A DNA stretch of 64,000 bases from Streptomyces sp. NBC_01485 (lineage in GTDB: Bacteria; Actinomycetota; Actinomycetes; Streptomycetales; Streptomycetaceae). Under the pieces are notes generated by a model. It did not search any database and was not told where the DNA came from. It was given only the letters and a program-made list of their open reading frames with translations. Positions 1 to 7,510 of this stretch are shown one piece after another. Location: assembly GCF_036227125.1 (NCBI RefSeq), contig NZ_CP109435.1:2170001-2234000 (forward strand), read 5' to 3'. The position numbers were made by a program, and so were the translations under genes. Numbering within the stretch: the stretch's first letter is position 1; each line of letters opens with the position of its first letter.

Positions 1-2
1 TG

Positions 3-1226
3 ACCCCCGGCTCGAACATCCCTCTCCCCGTCGCGCGCGTGACGGTGGACGTCGCCGCCCCGGTGCGGCTCGACGTTTCGGGCCTGCTGCTCACCGCAGA
101 CGGCAAGGTGCGCTCCGACGACGACTTCATCTTCTACAACCAGCCCAGCGGCCCCGGTGTCACGTACCGCACCGGCGGGGGTACGGCGCCCGACGCGATC
201 GTCGTCGACACGGCCGCGCTCCCGCCCGGCATCGAGAAGATCGTCATCACCGCGAGCCCGGACGGCGCGGGCCAGACGTTCCAGGGCGTCGAACCGACGG
301 CGACGATCCGCGGCGCGGACGACAACAGCGTCCTGGCCACCTTCACGCCCCCGCAGCTCGGCGGCGAGACGGCGCTGGTGGTCGTGGAGATCTACCTCAG
401 GAACGGCGCCTGGAAGGCCCGCGCGGTCGGCCAGGGCTACGCCAACGGCCTGGCCGGCATCGCCACCGACTTCGGCGTGACGGTGGAGGAACCGGCACCG
501 GCCGCAGCCCAGGCCCAGCCGGTCGCCCCGCCCACGCCGACGATGCGGACCCCGGTGGCGCCCTCGGCCCCGCCCGTGGACCCGCGCCTCGCCGCTCCCG
601 CGCCGCCCGCCGCTCCCCCGGCCCCGCCCGCCGCCGCGCCGGGCACCGGGAAGATCAACCTCGACAAGGGGCGCGTCAGCCTCCAGAAGAACCAGACCGT
701 CTCCCTCGTCAAGGGCGGGCAGCCGCTGCTCTCGCAGGTCAAGATGGGCCTCGGCTGGGAGCCCGCGTTCCGCGGCAAGGACATCGACCTGGACGCATCG
801 GTCATCGCCTACGGCCCCCAGCGCAACCACATCGACAGCTGCTACTTCGGCAAGCTCTCCATCGTGAACGGCGCGATCAAGCACTCCGGGGACAACCTCA
901 CCGGCGAGGGCGGGGGCGACGACGAGGTGATCGTCGTCGACCTCGGCCGTCTCCCGCAGGAGGTGTCCGGTCTGGTCTTCACGGTGAACTCGTTCTCCGG
1001 CCAGAAGTTCACGGAGGTCGCCAAGGCGTACTGCCGCCTGCTGGACGCCGCGACCGGCGAGGAACTCGTCCGCTTCGACCTCACCGGCGCCGAACCGCAG
1101 ACGGGCGTGCTGATGGCCAAGCTCATCCGGCAGTTCTCCGGTGAGTGGGAGATGACGGCCATGGGCGACTTCGTGAAGGCCCGTACGGTGCGGAACATGG
1201 TGAAGCCGGGCGCCCAGGCCCTGTAG
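3..1226 (+). CDS. TerD-family double-domain protein (start codon straddles window edge)
   Basis: The reading frame is open from the left edge. Bases 1-2 are TG, so with one base before the window they form an NTG start followed by Thr-Pro-Gly-Ser-Asn-Ile-Pro-Leu, the usual opening of TerD proteins; only the first base is missing and the protein is about 408 aa. Two TerD-like beta-sandwich domains can be seen, roughly residues 1-170 (DDDFIFYNQP motif) and 215-408 (DLDASVIAYG, then GDDEVIVVDL). A Pro/Ala-rich linker joins them. TerD domains bind calcium and belong to tellurite and general stress-response clusters; Streptomyces carries many paralogues. No other ter gene is visible here, so the exact role is inferred only from the family. 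The cell location is probably cytoplasmic, since no signal peptide is seen. Confidence 0.88.
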   Translation, partial: TPGSNIPLPVARVTVDVAAPVRLDVSGLLLTADGKVRSDDDFIFYNQPSGPGVTYRTGGGTAPDAIVVDTAALPPGIEKIVITASPDGAGQTFQGVEPTATIRGADDNSVLATFTPPQLGGETALVVVEIYLRNGAWKARAVGQGYANGLAGIATDFGVTVEEPAPAAAQAQPVAPPTPTMRTPVAPSAPPVDPRLAAPAPPAAPPAPPAAAPGTGKINLDKGRVSLQKNQTVSLVKGGQPLLSQVKMGLGWEPAFRGKDIDLDASVIAYGPQRNHIDSCYFGKLSIVNGAIKHSGDNLTGEGGGDDEVIVVDLGRLPQEVSGLVFTVNSFSGQKFTEVAKAYCRLLDAATGEELVRFDLTGAEPQTGVLMAKLIRQFSGEWEMTAMGDFVKARTVRNMVKPGAQAL

Positions 1227-1246
1227 CCGCGTCGCCGTCGTCGCCC

Positions 1247-1301
1247 GTAGACGTCCCCGACGCCAGTAGACGTCCCCGACGCATGTAGACGTTCCGCTGC
1301 C
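1247..1301. repeat. 19-bp tandem repeat, 2 full copies plus a partial third
   Basis: The unit GTAGACGTCCCCGACGCC(A/T) occurs at 1247-1265 and 1266-1284. A decayed third copy begins at 1285. It lies directly after the TerD stop and before the terminator hairpin. No coding function is apparent. Confidence 0.85.
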
Positions 1302-1328
1302 GGGCGCCCGCCACCAAGGGGGCGCCCG
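1301..1328. terminator. Bidirectional terminator between terD-like gene and tetR
   Basis: A perfect 8-bp inverted repeat (CGGGCGCC at 1301-1308, GGCGCCCG at 1321-1328) with a 12-nt loop lies between two convergent genes. There is no T-tract, as is usual for Streptomyces. Confidence 0.6.
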
Positions 1329-1334
1329 CAGCCG

Positions 1335-1910
1335 TCACCGCGCGGGCGGCCGCAGGCCCTCCGTCAGCAGCGACACATACCGGCGGATGGCACCGCTGTC
1401 GCCCTTCGCCAGCTCCGACGCCGTCGCCACCCCGTGCGCGAGGCGCAGTACGTCGATCGGCTCGACGTCCGCCCGCAGGGTCCCCTCCCGCTGCGCCGCC
1501 CCCACCAGCCGGGCCGCCGCGTCCTTCATGCTGCTGCCGCAGGCGGTGACCGCGGCCGCGCCGCCGTCCGTGACGGCGGAGCCCAGCAGTGACTTCAGGC
1601 CGCGGACCTGGATCGTGCCGACGCACAGCTCGTTGAGCCAGGCCACCAGCGCCTCGCCCGGCGGGAGTTCCCCGCCGAGTTCGTCGGCCCGCGCGGCGAG
1701 CGCCTCGATCCGGTCGAGGTAGGCCGCCTCCAGCAGCGCCTGACGGGTCGGGAAGTGCCGGTACAGCGTGCCGGATCCGACGCCCGCGCGCTTGGCGATG
1801 TCGTCGAGGGAGGCGCCCTCCCCATGCTCGGCGAAGGCCTCCGCCGCCGCCTTCAGCAAGCGCTCGTAGTTGCGGCGAGCGTCCGCGCGCATGGGCCTGA
1901 CCTGCGTCAT
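1335..1910 (-). CDS. TetR family transcriptional regulator
   Basis: This 191-aa protein has an N-terminal helix-turn-helix at about residues 30-55 (LDDIAKRAGVGSGTLYRHFP), which is a textbook TetR signature. The C-terminal all-helical ligand domain resembles the Streptomyces TetR group with an SBP_TetR_C-like tail. ATG at 1910 is preceded by a good Shine-Dalgarno (GAGGAG, 8 nt). It is convergent with the terD-like gene, and acdS lies upstream on the same strand, 108 bp away. The ligand and targets cannot be told from sequence. TetR regulators usually repress a neighbour; no divergent partner exists here, so its target may be elsewhere or itself. Confidence 0.9.
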   Translation of the reverse strand: MTQVRPMRADARRNYERLLKAAAEAFAEHGEGASLDDIAKRAGVGSGTLYRHFPTRQALLEAAYLDRIEALAARADELGGELPPGEALVAWLNELCVGTIQVRGLKSLLGSAVTDGGAAAVTACGSSMKDAAARLVGAAQREGTLRADVEPIDVLRLAHGVATASELAKGDSGAIRRYVSLLTEGLRPPAR

Positions 1911-2018
1911 CCAGTTACTCCTCGCGCCGACGTCGTGCTGCCCGCATGTTCCACCACATCACGCGGCGACACCAGACGGGGCACGCGGTCGCGGGCGGTG
2001 TCTGGAACAGGGTGGCGT

Positions 2019-3044
2019 CTAGAACAGGGCGCTGTACGCGTTCAGCGCGGGCTGCCCGCCCAGGTGCGCGTACAGCACGGTGGCGGCGCGGCCGATCTCG
2101 CCGCGGGCGACCAGGTCGACGAGCCCGGCCATCGACTTCCCCTCGTAGACGGGGTCGGTGACCATGCCCTCGGTCCGCGCGGCGAGCCGCATCGCCTCCA
2201 GGGTCGTCCCGTCCGGGACTCCGTAGACACCGGCGTGGTAGCGCTCGTCGAGTTCGACGTCCTCGACGGTCAACTCCCGCCCCACACCGATCAGTTGACC
2301 GGCGCCGTGCGCGATGCGGGCGATCTGCTCGCGGGTCTCGGCGGGCCTGGCGGAGGCGTCGATCCCGATGACGCGCCGGGGCCGCCCGCCCGCCTCCTCC
2401 AGCGCCGCGAACCCGGCGACCATGCCGGCCTGGGTGGACCCGGTCACGGAACACACGATCACGGTGTCGAAGAAGACGCCCGACTGCCGCTCCTGCTCGG
2501 CGACTTCGTACGCCCACCCGGCGAACCCGAGCCCGCCGAGCGGATGGTCGGAGGCCCCGGCCGGGATGGCGTACGGCTTCCCGCCCGACTCCTCGACCTC
2601 CCTGAGCGCCAGCTCCCAGCTCTCCTTGAAGCCGATCCCGAACCCGGCCCGGACGAGCCGTACGTCCGCTCCGGCGAGCCGGCTGATCAGGATGTTGCCG
2701 ACCTTGTCGTACACGGAGTCGGGCCACTCCACCCAACTCTCCTGCACCAGAACGCACTTGAGCCCGGCGCGGGCGGCGCAGGCCGCGACCTGACGGGTGT
2801 GGTTGGACTGCACCCCGCCGATCGACACGAGCGTGTCGCACCCCTGCGCGAGCGCGTCGGCGACCAGGTACTCCAGCTTGCGCGTCTTGTTCCCGCCGTA
2901 CGCGATCCCGGAGTTGCAGTCCTCCCGCTTGGCCCAGAGGGCGGCGCCGCCGAGGTGGGCGGTGAGCCGTTCCAGCGGGTGGACGGGCGAGGGCCCGAAG
3001 AGGAGGGGGTAACGCGCGTACGAGGAGAGGGACTTCACGGCCAT
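2019..3044 (-). CDS. acdS: 1-aminocyclopropane-1-carboxylate deaminase
   Basis: This PLP enzyme cleaves ACC, the plant ethylene precursor, to 2-oxobutyrate and ammonia. The 341-aa length matches the family (about 338). The PLP lysine is K53 in the GGNKTRK motif. E301 (in VYEGKSM) and L328 (in YAHLGG) align with the Glu295/Leu322 pair that separates true ACC deaminase from D-cysteine desulfhydrase, so the specific call is well supported. ATG at 3044 has a strong ribosome site (AAGGAGG, 6 nt). It is the second gene after a GntR-type regulator 57 bp upstream on the same strand, which suggests substrate-controlled expression. The enzyme is cytoplasmic. It is a common trait of soil and plant-associated Streptomyces and supports use of ACC as a nitrogen source. 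Confidence 0.93.
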   Translation of the reverse strand: MAVKSLSSYARYPLLFGPSPVHPLERLTAHLGGAALWAKREDCNSGIAYGGNKTRKLEYLVADALAQGCDTLVSIGGVQSNHTRQVAACAARAGLKCVLVQESWVEWPDSVYDKVGNILISRLAGADVRLVRAGFGIGFKESWELALREVEESGGKPYAIPAGASDHPLGGLGFAGWAYEVAEQERQSGVFFDTVIVCSVTGSTQAGMVAGFAALEEAGGRPRRVIGIDASARPAETREQIARIAHGAGQLIGVGRELTVEDVELDERYHAGVYGVPDGTTLEAMRLAARTEGMVTDPVYEGKSMAGLVDLVARGEIGRAATVLYAHLGGQPALNAYSALF

Positions 3045-3066
3045 GGAGCCTCCTTGGCTCAGTCGG

Positions 3067-3108
3067 GTTCGCCTCAGCCGGTTCGCCTCAGCCGGTTCGC
3101 CTCAGCCG
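3067..3108. repeat. Three perfect 14-bp tandem repeats between gntR and acdS
   Basis: The unit GTTCGCCTCAGCCG is repeated head to tail at 3067-3080, 3081-3094 and 3095-3108. The last copy includes the stop codon of the upstream GntR gene (3102-3104). Read on the coding strand each copy contains TGA, and 14 bp is not a codon multiple, so the array places stops in changing frames just ahead of the acdS ribosome site. Confidence 0.95.
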
Positions 3109-3770
3109 GCATCGTCGGCCAGGTCGACCAGATCGGCGAGTTCGGCCAGCGTGCGCCAGATCTCCGCCGTGACACGGACCGCCTCGGTCGCGTCACCGTC
3201 GGCGCAGGCCTCGATCAGCCGTCCGTGCAGTCCGGCCGAACGGCAGGTGCCGCCCTCACCGAAGCGCCGTCGCTCCAGCCGCCGGATGAGCGGGGTGTAG
3301 CGGGCGATGGTGGCGGCGGCCGCGCGGTTGCCGGCGGCCCGGACGAGGATGTCGTGCAGCTCGTCGTCGGCGCGCAGCGCGGCGTCGACGTCGCCGGCGG
3401 TGACTGCGGCCGTGAAGCGTTCGTTGGCCGTGCGCATCGCCTCGACGTCCGCCGCGAACAGCCGGGGCACCGCGACCCGGGTGGCCAGCTCGTGCATCGC
3501 CCCGACCACGGCCGCCGCGTCCCGTACGTCGCCGGCCACGACCGGGGTCACCCGCGTGTAGCTCTGCGGCTTGCTCTCCAGCAGCCCTTCGTCCACCAGC
3601 CGCGAGAACGCCTCCCGCACCGGCGCCCGGGACAGCCCGAGCCGCTCCGCGAGTTCGGCGTCGCGCACCACCGCACCGGGTGCGATGTCCCCGGCGACGA
3701 TGGCGTCCCGGATGGTCTCGTAGGCGCGGTCCCGCAGAAGGGTGCGGCGGACGGGTCGTAGAGGCTCCAC
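3102..3770 (-). CDS. GntR family regulator (FCD-type) preceding acdS
   Basis: This is a 222-aa protein. The winged HTH spans about residues 10-70 (AELAERLGLSRAPVREAFSRL), followed by an all-helical FCD effector domain with the usual metal-site histidine region (ADDELHDILV). The frame is open up to 4022, but that would overlap the Ro60 gene by more than 160 bp. GTG at 3770 gives the normal GntR start, with basic residues immediately before the HTH. No clear Shine-Dalgarno precedes it, so a leaderless transcript is possible. FCD regulators respond to carboxylic or amino acids; its place immediately upstream of acdS suggests control of ACC use (inference). Autoregulation is likely. Confidence 0.85.
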   Translation of the reverse strand: MEPLRPVRRTLLRDRAYETIRDAIVAGDIAPGAVVRDAELAERLGLSRAPVREAFSRLVDEGLLESKPQSYTRVTPVVAGDVRDAAAVVGAMHELATRVAVPRLFAADVEAMRTANERFTAAVTAGDVDAALRADDELHDILVRAAGNRAAAATIARYTPLIRRLERRRFGEGGTCRSAGLHGRLIEACADGDATEAVRVTAEIWRTLAELADLVDLADDAG

Positions 3771-3858
3771 AAACTGAAATGTTAGATATCGGCCGCCCCG
3801 CGAACAAGCCCCGAACCCACCTCGAACCAACCCGGACCCACCCGAGTGAGCAGACGCC

Positions 3859-5445
3859 CTATCGGACGGCCCACGGCCAGTCGGCGTCCCGGGTGGCTTC
3901 CAGCAGCGGCACCATCCGGAAAGCCGCGTCCGAGAGCCCGCCGAAGGTGTGCCGGTTCGCCTTCCCCGACGGGCCGTGGCCCACGCGGTACCCGGCCAGG
4001 TTCCAGGTGTAGACCGGCACATTCGCCGGGACCTGGTCGGTCGGGTCGCCGTGGTGGCTGAAGGCGTACTGCTCGTCGGTGATGATCAGGACGCGGTCCT
4101 GCCCCCGGTAGTGCGCGCGGATCGCCGAGGTGGTGTCGGTGCCGCCCAGGTCGCCGAAGCGCTCCAGGATCTTGAGCACCGACTCGCCCGCGCCGGTCTC
4201 CAGTCGCTTGCTCATGGTGCCGAACTCGACGAGGTCCGCGTCGGCCGCCCGCAGCGCGAGCGCCGTGCCGAAGATCGCCGCCGCGTCGGCCCTGTTGAGC
4301 TCGGAGCGGTCCGACAGCCGGGAGTAGAACATCGAGCCCGAGCGATCGACGAGCACCAGCGTGCGGCCGGGCAGCGCGGGCACGTTGGCCAGCGAGTGTC
4401 CGAGCGCCTGCTCCAGCGGGTACGCCCAGCGCAGCGAGGGCGCGTGCCGGTACGCGGCGAGGTAGCGGAAGGGGAACTGCCGCGAGCGCGCGACCTCGGC
4501 GGGATCGCTGATCTTCGCCGCCACCTGCGCGGCCACCTCGTCCGAGACGCCGGCCTCGTCGAAATTGCGCAGATTTCGGAGCAATGCCATCGACCCCATG
4601 GACGGAATCACGGCCTCCCAGGCCGCGTTGTCCATCGGCCCCTGCAGCCAGCCCGCGAGCGCCTCCCACGTCATCCCGGCCGCCGCCAGCCGCTCGGCCC
4701 CGCCCTCCGACGTCACCACCGCGCGCCGCTCCCCCACCGGCAGCGCCATCAGCTCGCGGTGCGCGGTCAGGACACGGTTGGAGGCGGGCGGCACGGCGGT
4801 GTCCGGGTTGTGCCGGCGGTCCAGGGCGTACTGGAACAACTCGCCCTGCCACGGCTTGTCCGGGTCCGGCGCCGCGTGCACCACGTTGAGGATGTCGCCG
4901 AAGCGGTAGCCCTTGGACGCGGTGTCGTACTTCAGCAGCGACCTGCCGCCGTAGAGCCGCCGTACGGCGTCGGCGACCCCGCGCTTGACGGGCTTGGGGA
5001 CGTTACGGCCGTACGTCGCCGTCCAGTACGCGAGCAGCTCGCCGGGCTCGTCGGGACGCCGCAGCACGGAGTCCACGACCTGCCGGTTCGAGGGACCGTC
5101 CGTGGCGCCCGCCGCCAGACGCGCGTGTACGTACTCGGCGGCGCCGACGATCGCGGCGGTACGGAGGTTGCCCTCGCCGCGCAGCCAGCCGAGCAGGCCG
5201 GCCGTCCAGGACGGGTCGCTGACGGCGAGTTCGCGCACGAGGTTCGCGAAACGGTCGTCGCGATCGGCGCCGGACTCGTAAAAGGTCTGCTGGGAGACGA
5301 AGTTGGCGATCGCCAGCAGGAAGAGCTCGGAGCGGGCGTCCCGCTCATGGCCTCGGCCGCCCTGGTGCGTACGGAGCACCCGGCCCGTGGTGGTCACGGG
5401 CGAGGTGGGCTGCGCCTTGGCGGTACGGGTGTTGAAGCGCGCCAT
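3859..5445 (-). CDS. Ro60/Rsr orthologue: TROVE plus von Willebrand A domain RNA-binding protein
   Basis: This 528-aa protein has the full Ro60 plan. An N-terminal HEAT-like TROVE ring (about residues 20-350) is followed by a vWA domain whose MIDAS motif DRSGSM (about residue 370) and downstream GGTDTTSAI supply the metal site. Ro60 binds Y RNAs on the outer face of the ring and single-stranded ends of misfolded RNA in the central hole. In Deinococcus and Salmonella it works with PNPase in RNA decay and rRNA maturation (established knowledge). ATG at 5445 has a GGGGGG ribosome site. A Y-RNA-like locus lies directly upstream on the same strand (5501-5733), the arrangement expected for a functional Ro60/Y RNA particle. 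No RtcA/RtcB RNA ligase genes are next to it. Cytoplasmic. Confidence 0.92.
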   Translation of the reverse strand: MARFNTRTAKAQPTSPVTTTGRVLRTHQGGRGHERDARSELFLLAIANFVSQQTFYESGADRDDRFANLVRELAVSDPSWTAGLLGWLRGEGNLRTAAIVGAAEYVHARLAAGATDGPSNRQVVDSVLRRPDEPGELLAYWTATYGRNVPKPVKRGVADAVRRLYGGRSLLKYDTASKGYRFGDILNVVHAAPDPDKPWQGELFQYALDRRHNPDTAVPPASNRVLTAHRELMALPVGERRAVVTSEGGAERLAAAGMTWEALAGWLQGPMDNAAWEAVIPSMGSMALLRNLRNFDEAGVSDEVAAQVAAKISDPAEVARSRQFPFRYLAAYRHAPSLRWAYPLEQALGHSLANVPALPGRTLVLVDRSGSMFYSRLSDRSELNRADAAAIFGTALALRAADADLVEFGTMSKRLETGAGESVLKILERFGDLGGTDTTSAIRAHYRGQDRVLIITDEQYAFSHHGDPTDQVPANVPVYTWNLAGYRVGHGPSGKANRHTFGGLSDAAFRMVPLLEATRDADWPWAVR

Positions 5446-5500
5446 GCTGAATTCCCCCCGAATTCATGGTGATTCCGAAAGGGAGGCGCAGCAGAGGGAA

Positions 5501-5641
5501 GGTGCCCGAGATCGGGAGTCGGCGACGGACTAAGCCAGATGCTCTACCCAACTGAGCTACACCGACCTGAAGTCGATGACGGGACTCGAACCCGCGACCG
5601 TCCGATCCGATGAAGTAACCGTTGCCTGCGCACCGGGCACC
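5501..5641 (-). ncRNA. yrlA: Y RNA (YrlA-like) with circularly permuted tRNA mimic
   Basis: Read 5'->3' on the minus strand, a perfect 8-bp terminal stem (GGUGCCCG 5641-5634 / CGGGCACC 5508-5501) encloses a second stem GGCAACGG/CCGUCGCC (5626-5619 / 5528-5521, one A-C mismatch). The sequence around them (CCGGUGCGCAGGCA) resembles the Ro-binding stem of animal Y RNAs. Inside is a tRNA-like core in permuted order: T arm 5595-5579 (GCGGG, loop UUCGAGU, CCCGU), a 7-bp acceptor-like stem 5578-5560 closed by loop UUCAG, then U8-A9 equivalents, then D arm 5557-5541 (GCUC, loop AGUUGGGUA, GAGC), then AUCUGG (5540-5535) pairing with UCGGAU (5610-5605). This matches the published picture of bacterial Y RNAs as tRNA mimics and sits next to the Ro60 gene. 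The exact ends are not known. Confidence 0.85.
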
Positions 5642-5652
5642 CACCGTATGCT

Positions 5653-5733
5653 GCGCCTCCCGAGATCAAGTCGGCGGCGGCGCTGGATTCTTTGGAAGAG
5701 AAGTAGCCGCTGCCTTCGCACCGGGAGGTGCGC
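5653..5733 (-). ncRNA. Second, minimal Y-RNA-like stem-loop lacking the tRNA module
   Basis: Just 5' of the tRNA-bearing Y RNA, minus strand 5733-5653 forms the same two-stem plan. The outer stem is GCACCUCCCG/CGGGAGGCGC (one mismatch) and the inner stem GGCAGCGGC (5714-5706) / GCCGCCGCC (5681-5673), with the A-C mismatch at the same position as in the downstream RNA. It ends in a short UUCU/AGAA hairpin. Its 5' side GGUGCGAAGGCAG and its 3' side CGACUUGAUC resemble GGUCCGAAGGUAG and GCACUUGACU of human Y1, the Ro contact region. GAUCUCGGG is shared with the second module. The two elements are only about 11 nt apart, so they may be one transcript with two Ro sites. Confidence 0.65.
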
Positions 5734-5746
5734 TGTTCGTGATCTC

Positions 5747-5752
5747 ACTGTA
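5747..5752 (-). promoter_or_regulatory. Candidate -10 box for the Y RNA transcript
   Basis: TACAGT on the minus strand at 5752-5747 would place a start near 5740-5738, just before the first Y stem. No good -35 hexamer is seen 16-18 nt further upstream, so this remains a candidate. Confidence 0.4.
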
Positions 5753-5799
5753 GGAGGCGCGGCATCGCGCGGGCGAGCGAATTAATGACGACTCATCGC

Positions 5800-7287
5800 T
5801 TACCGCTTCTGCCGCTTCCAAGGCCCCGTGATCGCGAGCATGATGCCCGGTGTCTGGATGTTGGCGAACAGGGTGTGGCCGTCGGGGGAGAAGGTGACAC
5901 CGGTGAACTCGCTGTATTCCGGCTTCTCTTCGGTGCCGATGTTGAGTTCATTGCGGGCGATGGGGTAGGTGCGGCCGCTGTCGGTGGCGCCGAACAGGTG
6001 CTGGACGCCCTCGCCGTCCTCGGCGATGACGAGGCCGCCGTAGGGGGAGACCGTGATGTTGTCGGGGCCGTCGAACGCGCCGTCGGCGGACGGGTCGGGG
6101 TTCACGCCGAGCAGCACCTTCAGGGTGAGGGTGCGGCGCTTGGGGTCGTAGAACCAGACGGCGCCGTCGTGTTGTGCGCCGGGGCTCTCCTCACGGGCGT
6201 ACGAGGAGACGATGTAGGTGCCGCCGTCGGCCCACCACATGCCCTCCAGTTTGCGGGCGCGGGTGACCTGGCCGGCGGCGAACTGCTTGCGGACGGGGAC
6301 GGTCTTCGCGTCGCGGTCGGGGACGGTCACCCAGTCCACGCCGTACACCGTGCCGATCTTCGTGGCGCGGGACAGGTCGTCGACGAACTTGCCGCCGGAG
6401 TCGAAGCACTTGAAGGCCTCCAGGACGCCGGCGTCGTCGGCGAGGGTGCGCAGCTTGCCGCGCCCGTGGTGGAAGCCCGCCGGCGGGGTCCAGCGGTAGA
6501 GCAGGCCGTTGGGGCCGGAGGCGTCCTCGGTGAGGTAGGCGTGGCCGCGCCTGGGGTCGATGACGACGGCCTCGTGGGCGTACCGGCCCAGCGCCTTGAC
6601 GGGCTTGGGGTTCCGGTTGGCGCGACGGTCGGCGGGGTCGACCTCGAAGACGTAGCCGTGGTCCTTGGTCATGCCGTTCTGGCCGGCCTTGTCCTCGGTC
6701 TCCTCGCAGGTGAGCCAGGTGTCCCAAGGGGTGCTGCCGCCCGCGCAGTTGGTGGAGGTGCCGGCGATGCCGACCCACTCGGCGACCCGGCCGCCGGGGC
6801 GCACCTCGACGACCGTGCAGCCGCCGGAGGCCGCCGGGTCGTAGACGAGGCCCTCGGTGAGCGGGACCGGGTACTGCCAGCTCGACCGCGGGCCCTTCAG
6901 CTCGTGGTTGTTGACGAGGAGGGTCGCGCCGCGCGGTCCGCGGAAGGCGGCGGTGCCGTCGTGGTTGGACGGGGTGATCTCGCCGGACTCCAGCGTGGTC
7001 TTCCCGCTGTGGGTGATGACGCGGTACGTGAAGCCGGCGGGCAGCGCGAGGATGCCGTCGGGGTCGGCGAGCAACGGCCCGTAGCCGACCCCGTGATGCC
7101 CGGCCGCCGCCGACGGCTCCCGCGATCCGTCCGCTGCGCCTGCCGCAGACTCGACGTCCGCAGGCTCGACGTCCGTGGACGCGAGGGCGTTCGGCGCGGT
7201 GGCGAGGGCGCCTACGCTGCCCGCCAGTGCGACCCCGGCACCGGTGATCGCGGATTGCCTGGCGAAGTCCCTGCGGGTGAGCGACAT
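5800..7287 (-). CDS. PhoX-family (DUF839) phosphatase, Tat-exported
   Basis: This is a 495-aa protein. The N-terminus carries a twin-arginine signal (TRRDFARQSAITGAGVALAG), so export is predicted to be folded and cofactor-bound through Tat. The body matches the DUF839/PhoX beta-propeller family: SNHDGTAAFRGPRGATLLVNNHE-type opening, an asparagine-rich active site region, CAGGSTPWDTWLTCEE with conserved Trp, Cys and Glu-Glu, and GRYAHEAVVIDP. PhoX enzymes are calcium/iron alkaline phosphatases releasing phosphate from organic phosphoesters. A PHO box about 70-90 bp upstream fits PhoR-PhoP control under phosphate starvation. ATG at 7287 has an AGGAGA ribosome site. The substrate is not known; some DUF839 proteins lack phosphatase activity. 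Confidence 0.88.
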   Translation of the reverse strand: MSLTRRDFARQSAITGAGVALAGSVGALATAPNALASTDVEPADVESAAGAADGSREPSAAAGHHGVGYGPLLADPDGILALPAGFTYRVITHSGKTTLESGEITPSNHDGTAAFRGPRGATLLVNNHELKGPRSSWQYPVPLTEGLVYDPAASGGCTVVEVRPGGRVAEWVGIAGTSTNCAGGSTPWDTWLTCEETEDKAGQNGMTKDHGYVFEVDPADRRANRNPKPVKALGRYAHEAVVIDPRRGHAYLTEDASGPNGLLYRWTPPAGFHHGRGKLRTLADDAGVLEAFKCFDSGGKFVDDLSRATKIGTVYGVDWVTVPDRDAKTVPVRKQFAAGQVTRARKLEGMWWADGGTYIVSSYAREESPGAQHDGAVWFYDPKRRTLTLKVLLGVNPDPSADGAFDGPDNITVSPYGGLVIAEDGEGVQHLFGATDSGRTYPIARNELNIGTEEKPEYSEFTGVTFSPDGHTLFANIQTPGIMLAITGPWKRQKR

Positions 7288-7354
7288 GGTGTCTCCTGAG
7301 ACTCGGAAGTGCCGTGGAGTGGGACGGACCTCGGTTCGGCGACACCGTCCCGCG

Positions 7355-7376
7355 CATGCCTGAACGGGAGTTGAAC
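7355..7376 (-). promoter_or_regulatory. PHO box (PhoP binding site) upstream of phoX-like gene
   Basis: On the minus strand two 11-nt direct-repeat units read GTTCAACTCCC (7376-7366) and GTTCAGGCATG (7365-7355). The Streptomyces PhoP unit is GTTCACC-like with 11-nt spacing. Position 68-89 bp before the start codon and the gene's phosphatase function agree with it. Confidence 0.75.
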
Positions 7377-7510
7377 GGGGAGCGACTTCAATGGACCCGC
7401 TTCCATGAGCCCGTACGGATCAGGCCACGAAAGCCCCAAGCCCCCCCTCAAACTCCCAAGTCCCCACGGGAGTCCGAAGAAGCCCCCTCCCCGAAAGAAC
7501 CCGGGAAACG

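Noticed and set aside
1755..3761. Long plus-strand open frame over tetR, acdS and gntR
   Set aside because: It is antisense to three recognisable genes and has only Arg/Pro/Gly-rich composition, an effect of high GC.
3771..4022. Upstream extension of the GntR reading frame to 4022
   Set aside because: It would overlap the Ro60 gene and adds a sequence without domain character; GTG 3770 gives the normal N-terminus.
5535..5595. Possible tRNA gene or tRNA pseudogene (canonical T-loop and D-loop sequence)
   Set aside because: On the minus strand the T arm comes before the D arm and the acceptor stem is closed by a loop, with no anticodon arm; it fits a Y RNA tRNA mimic, not a tRNA.
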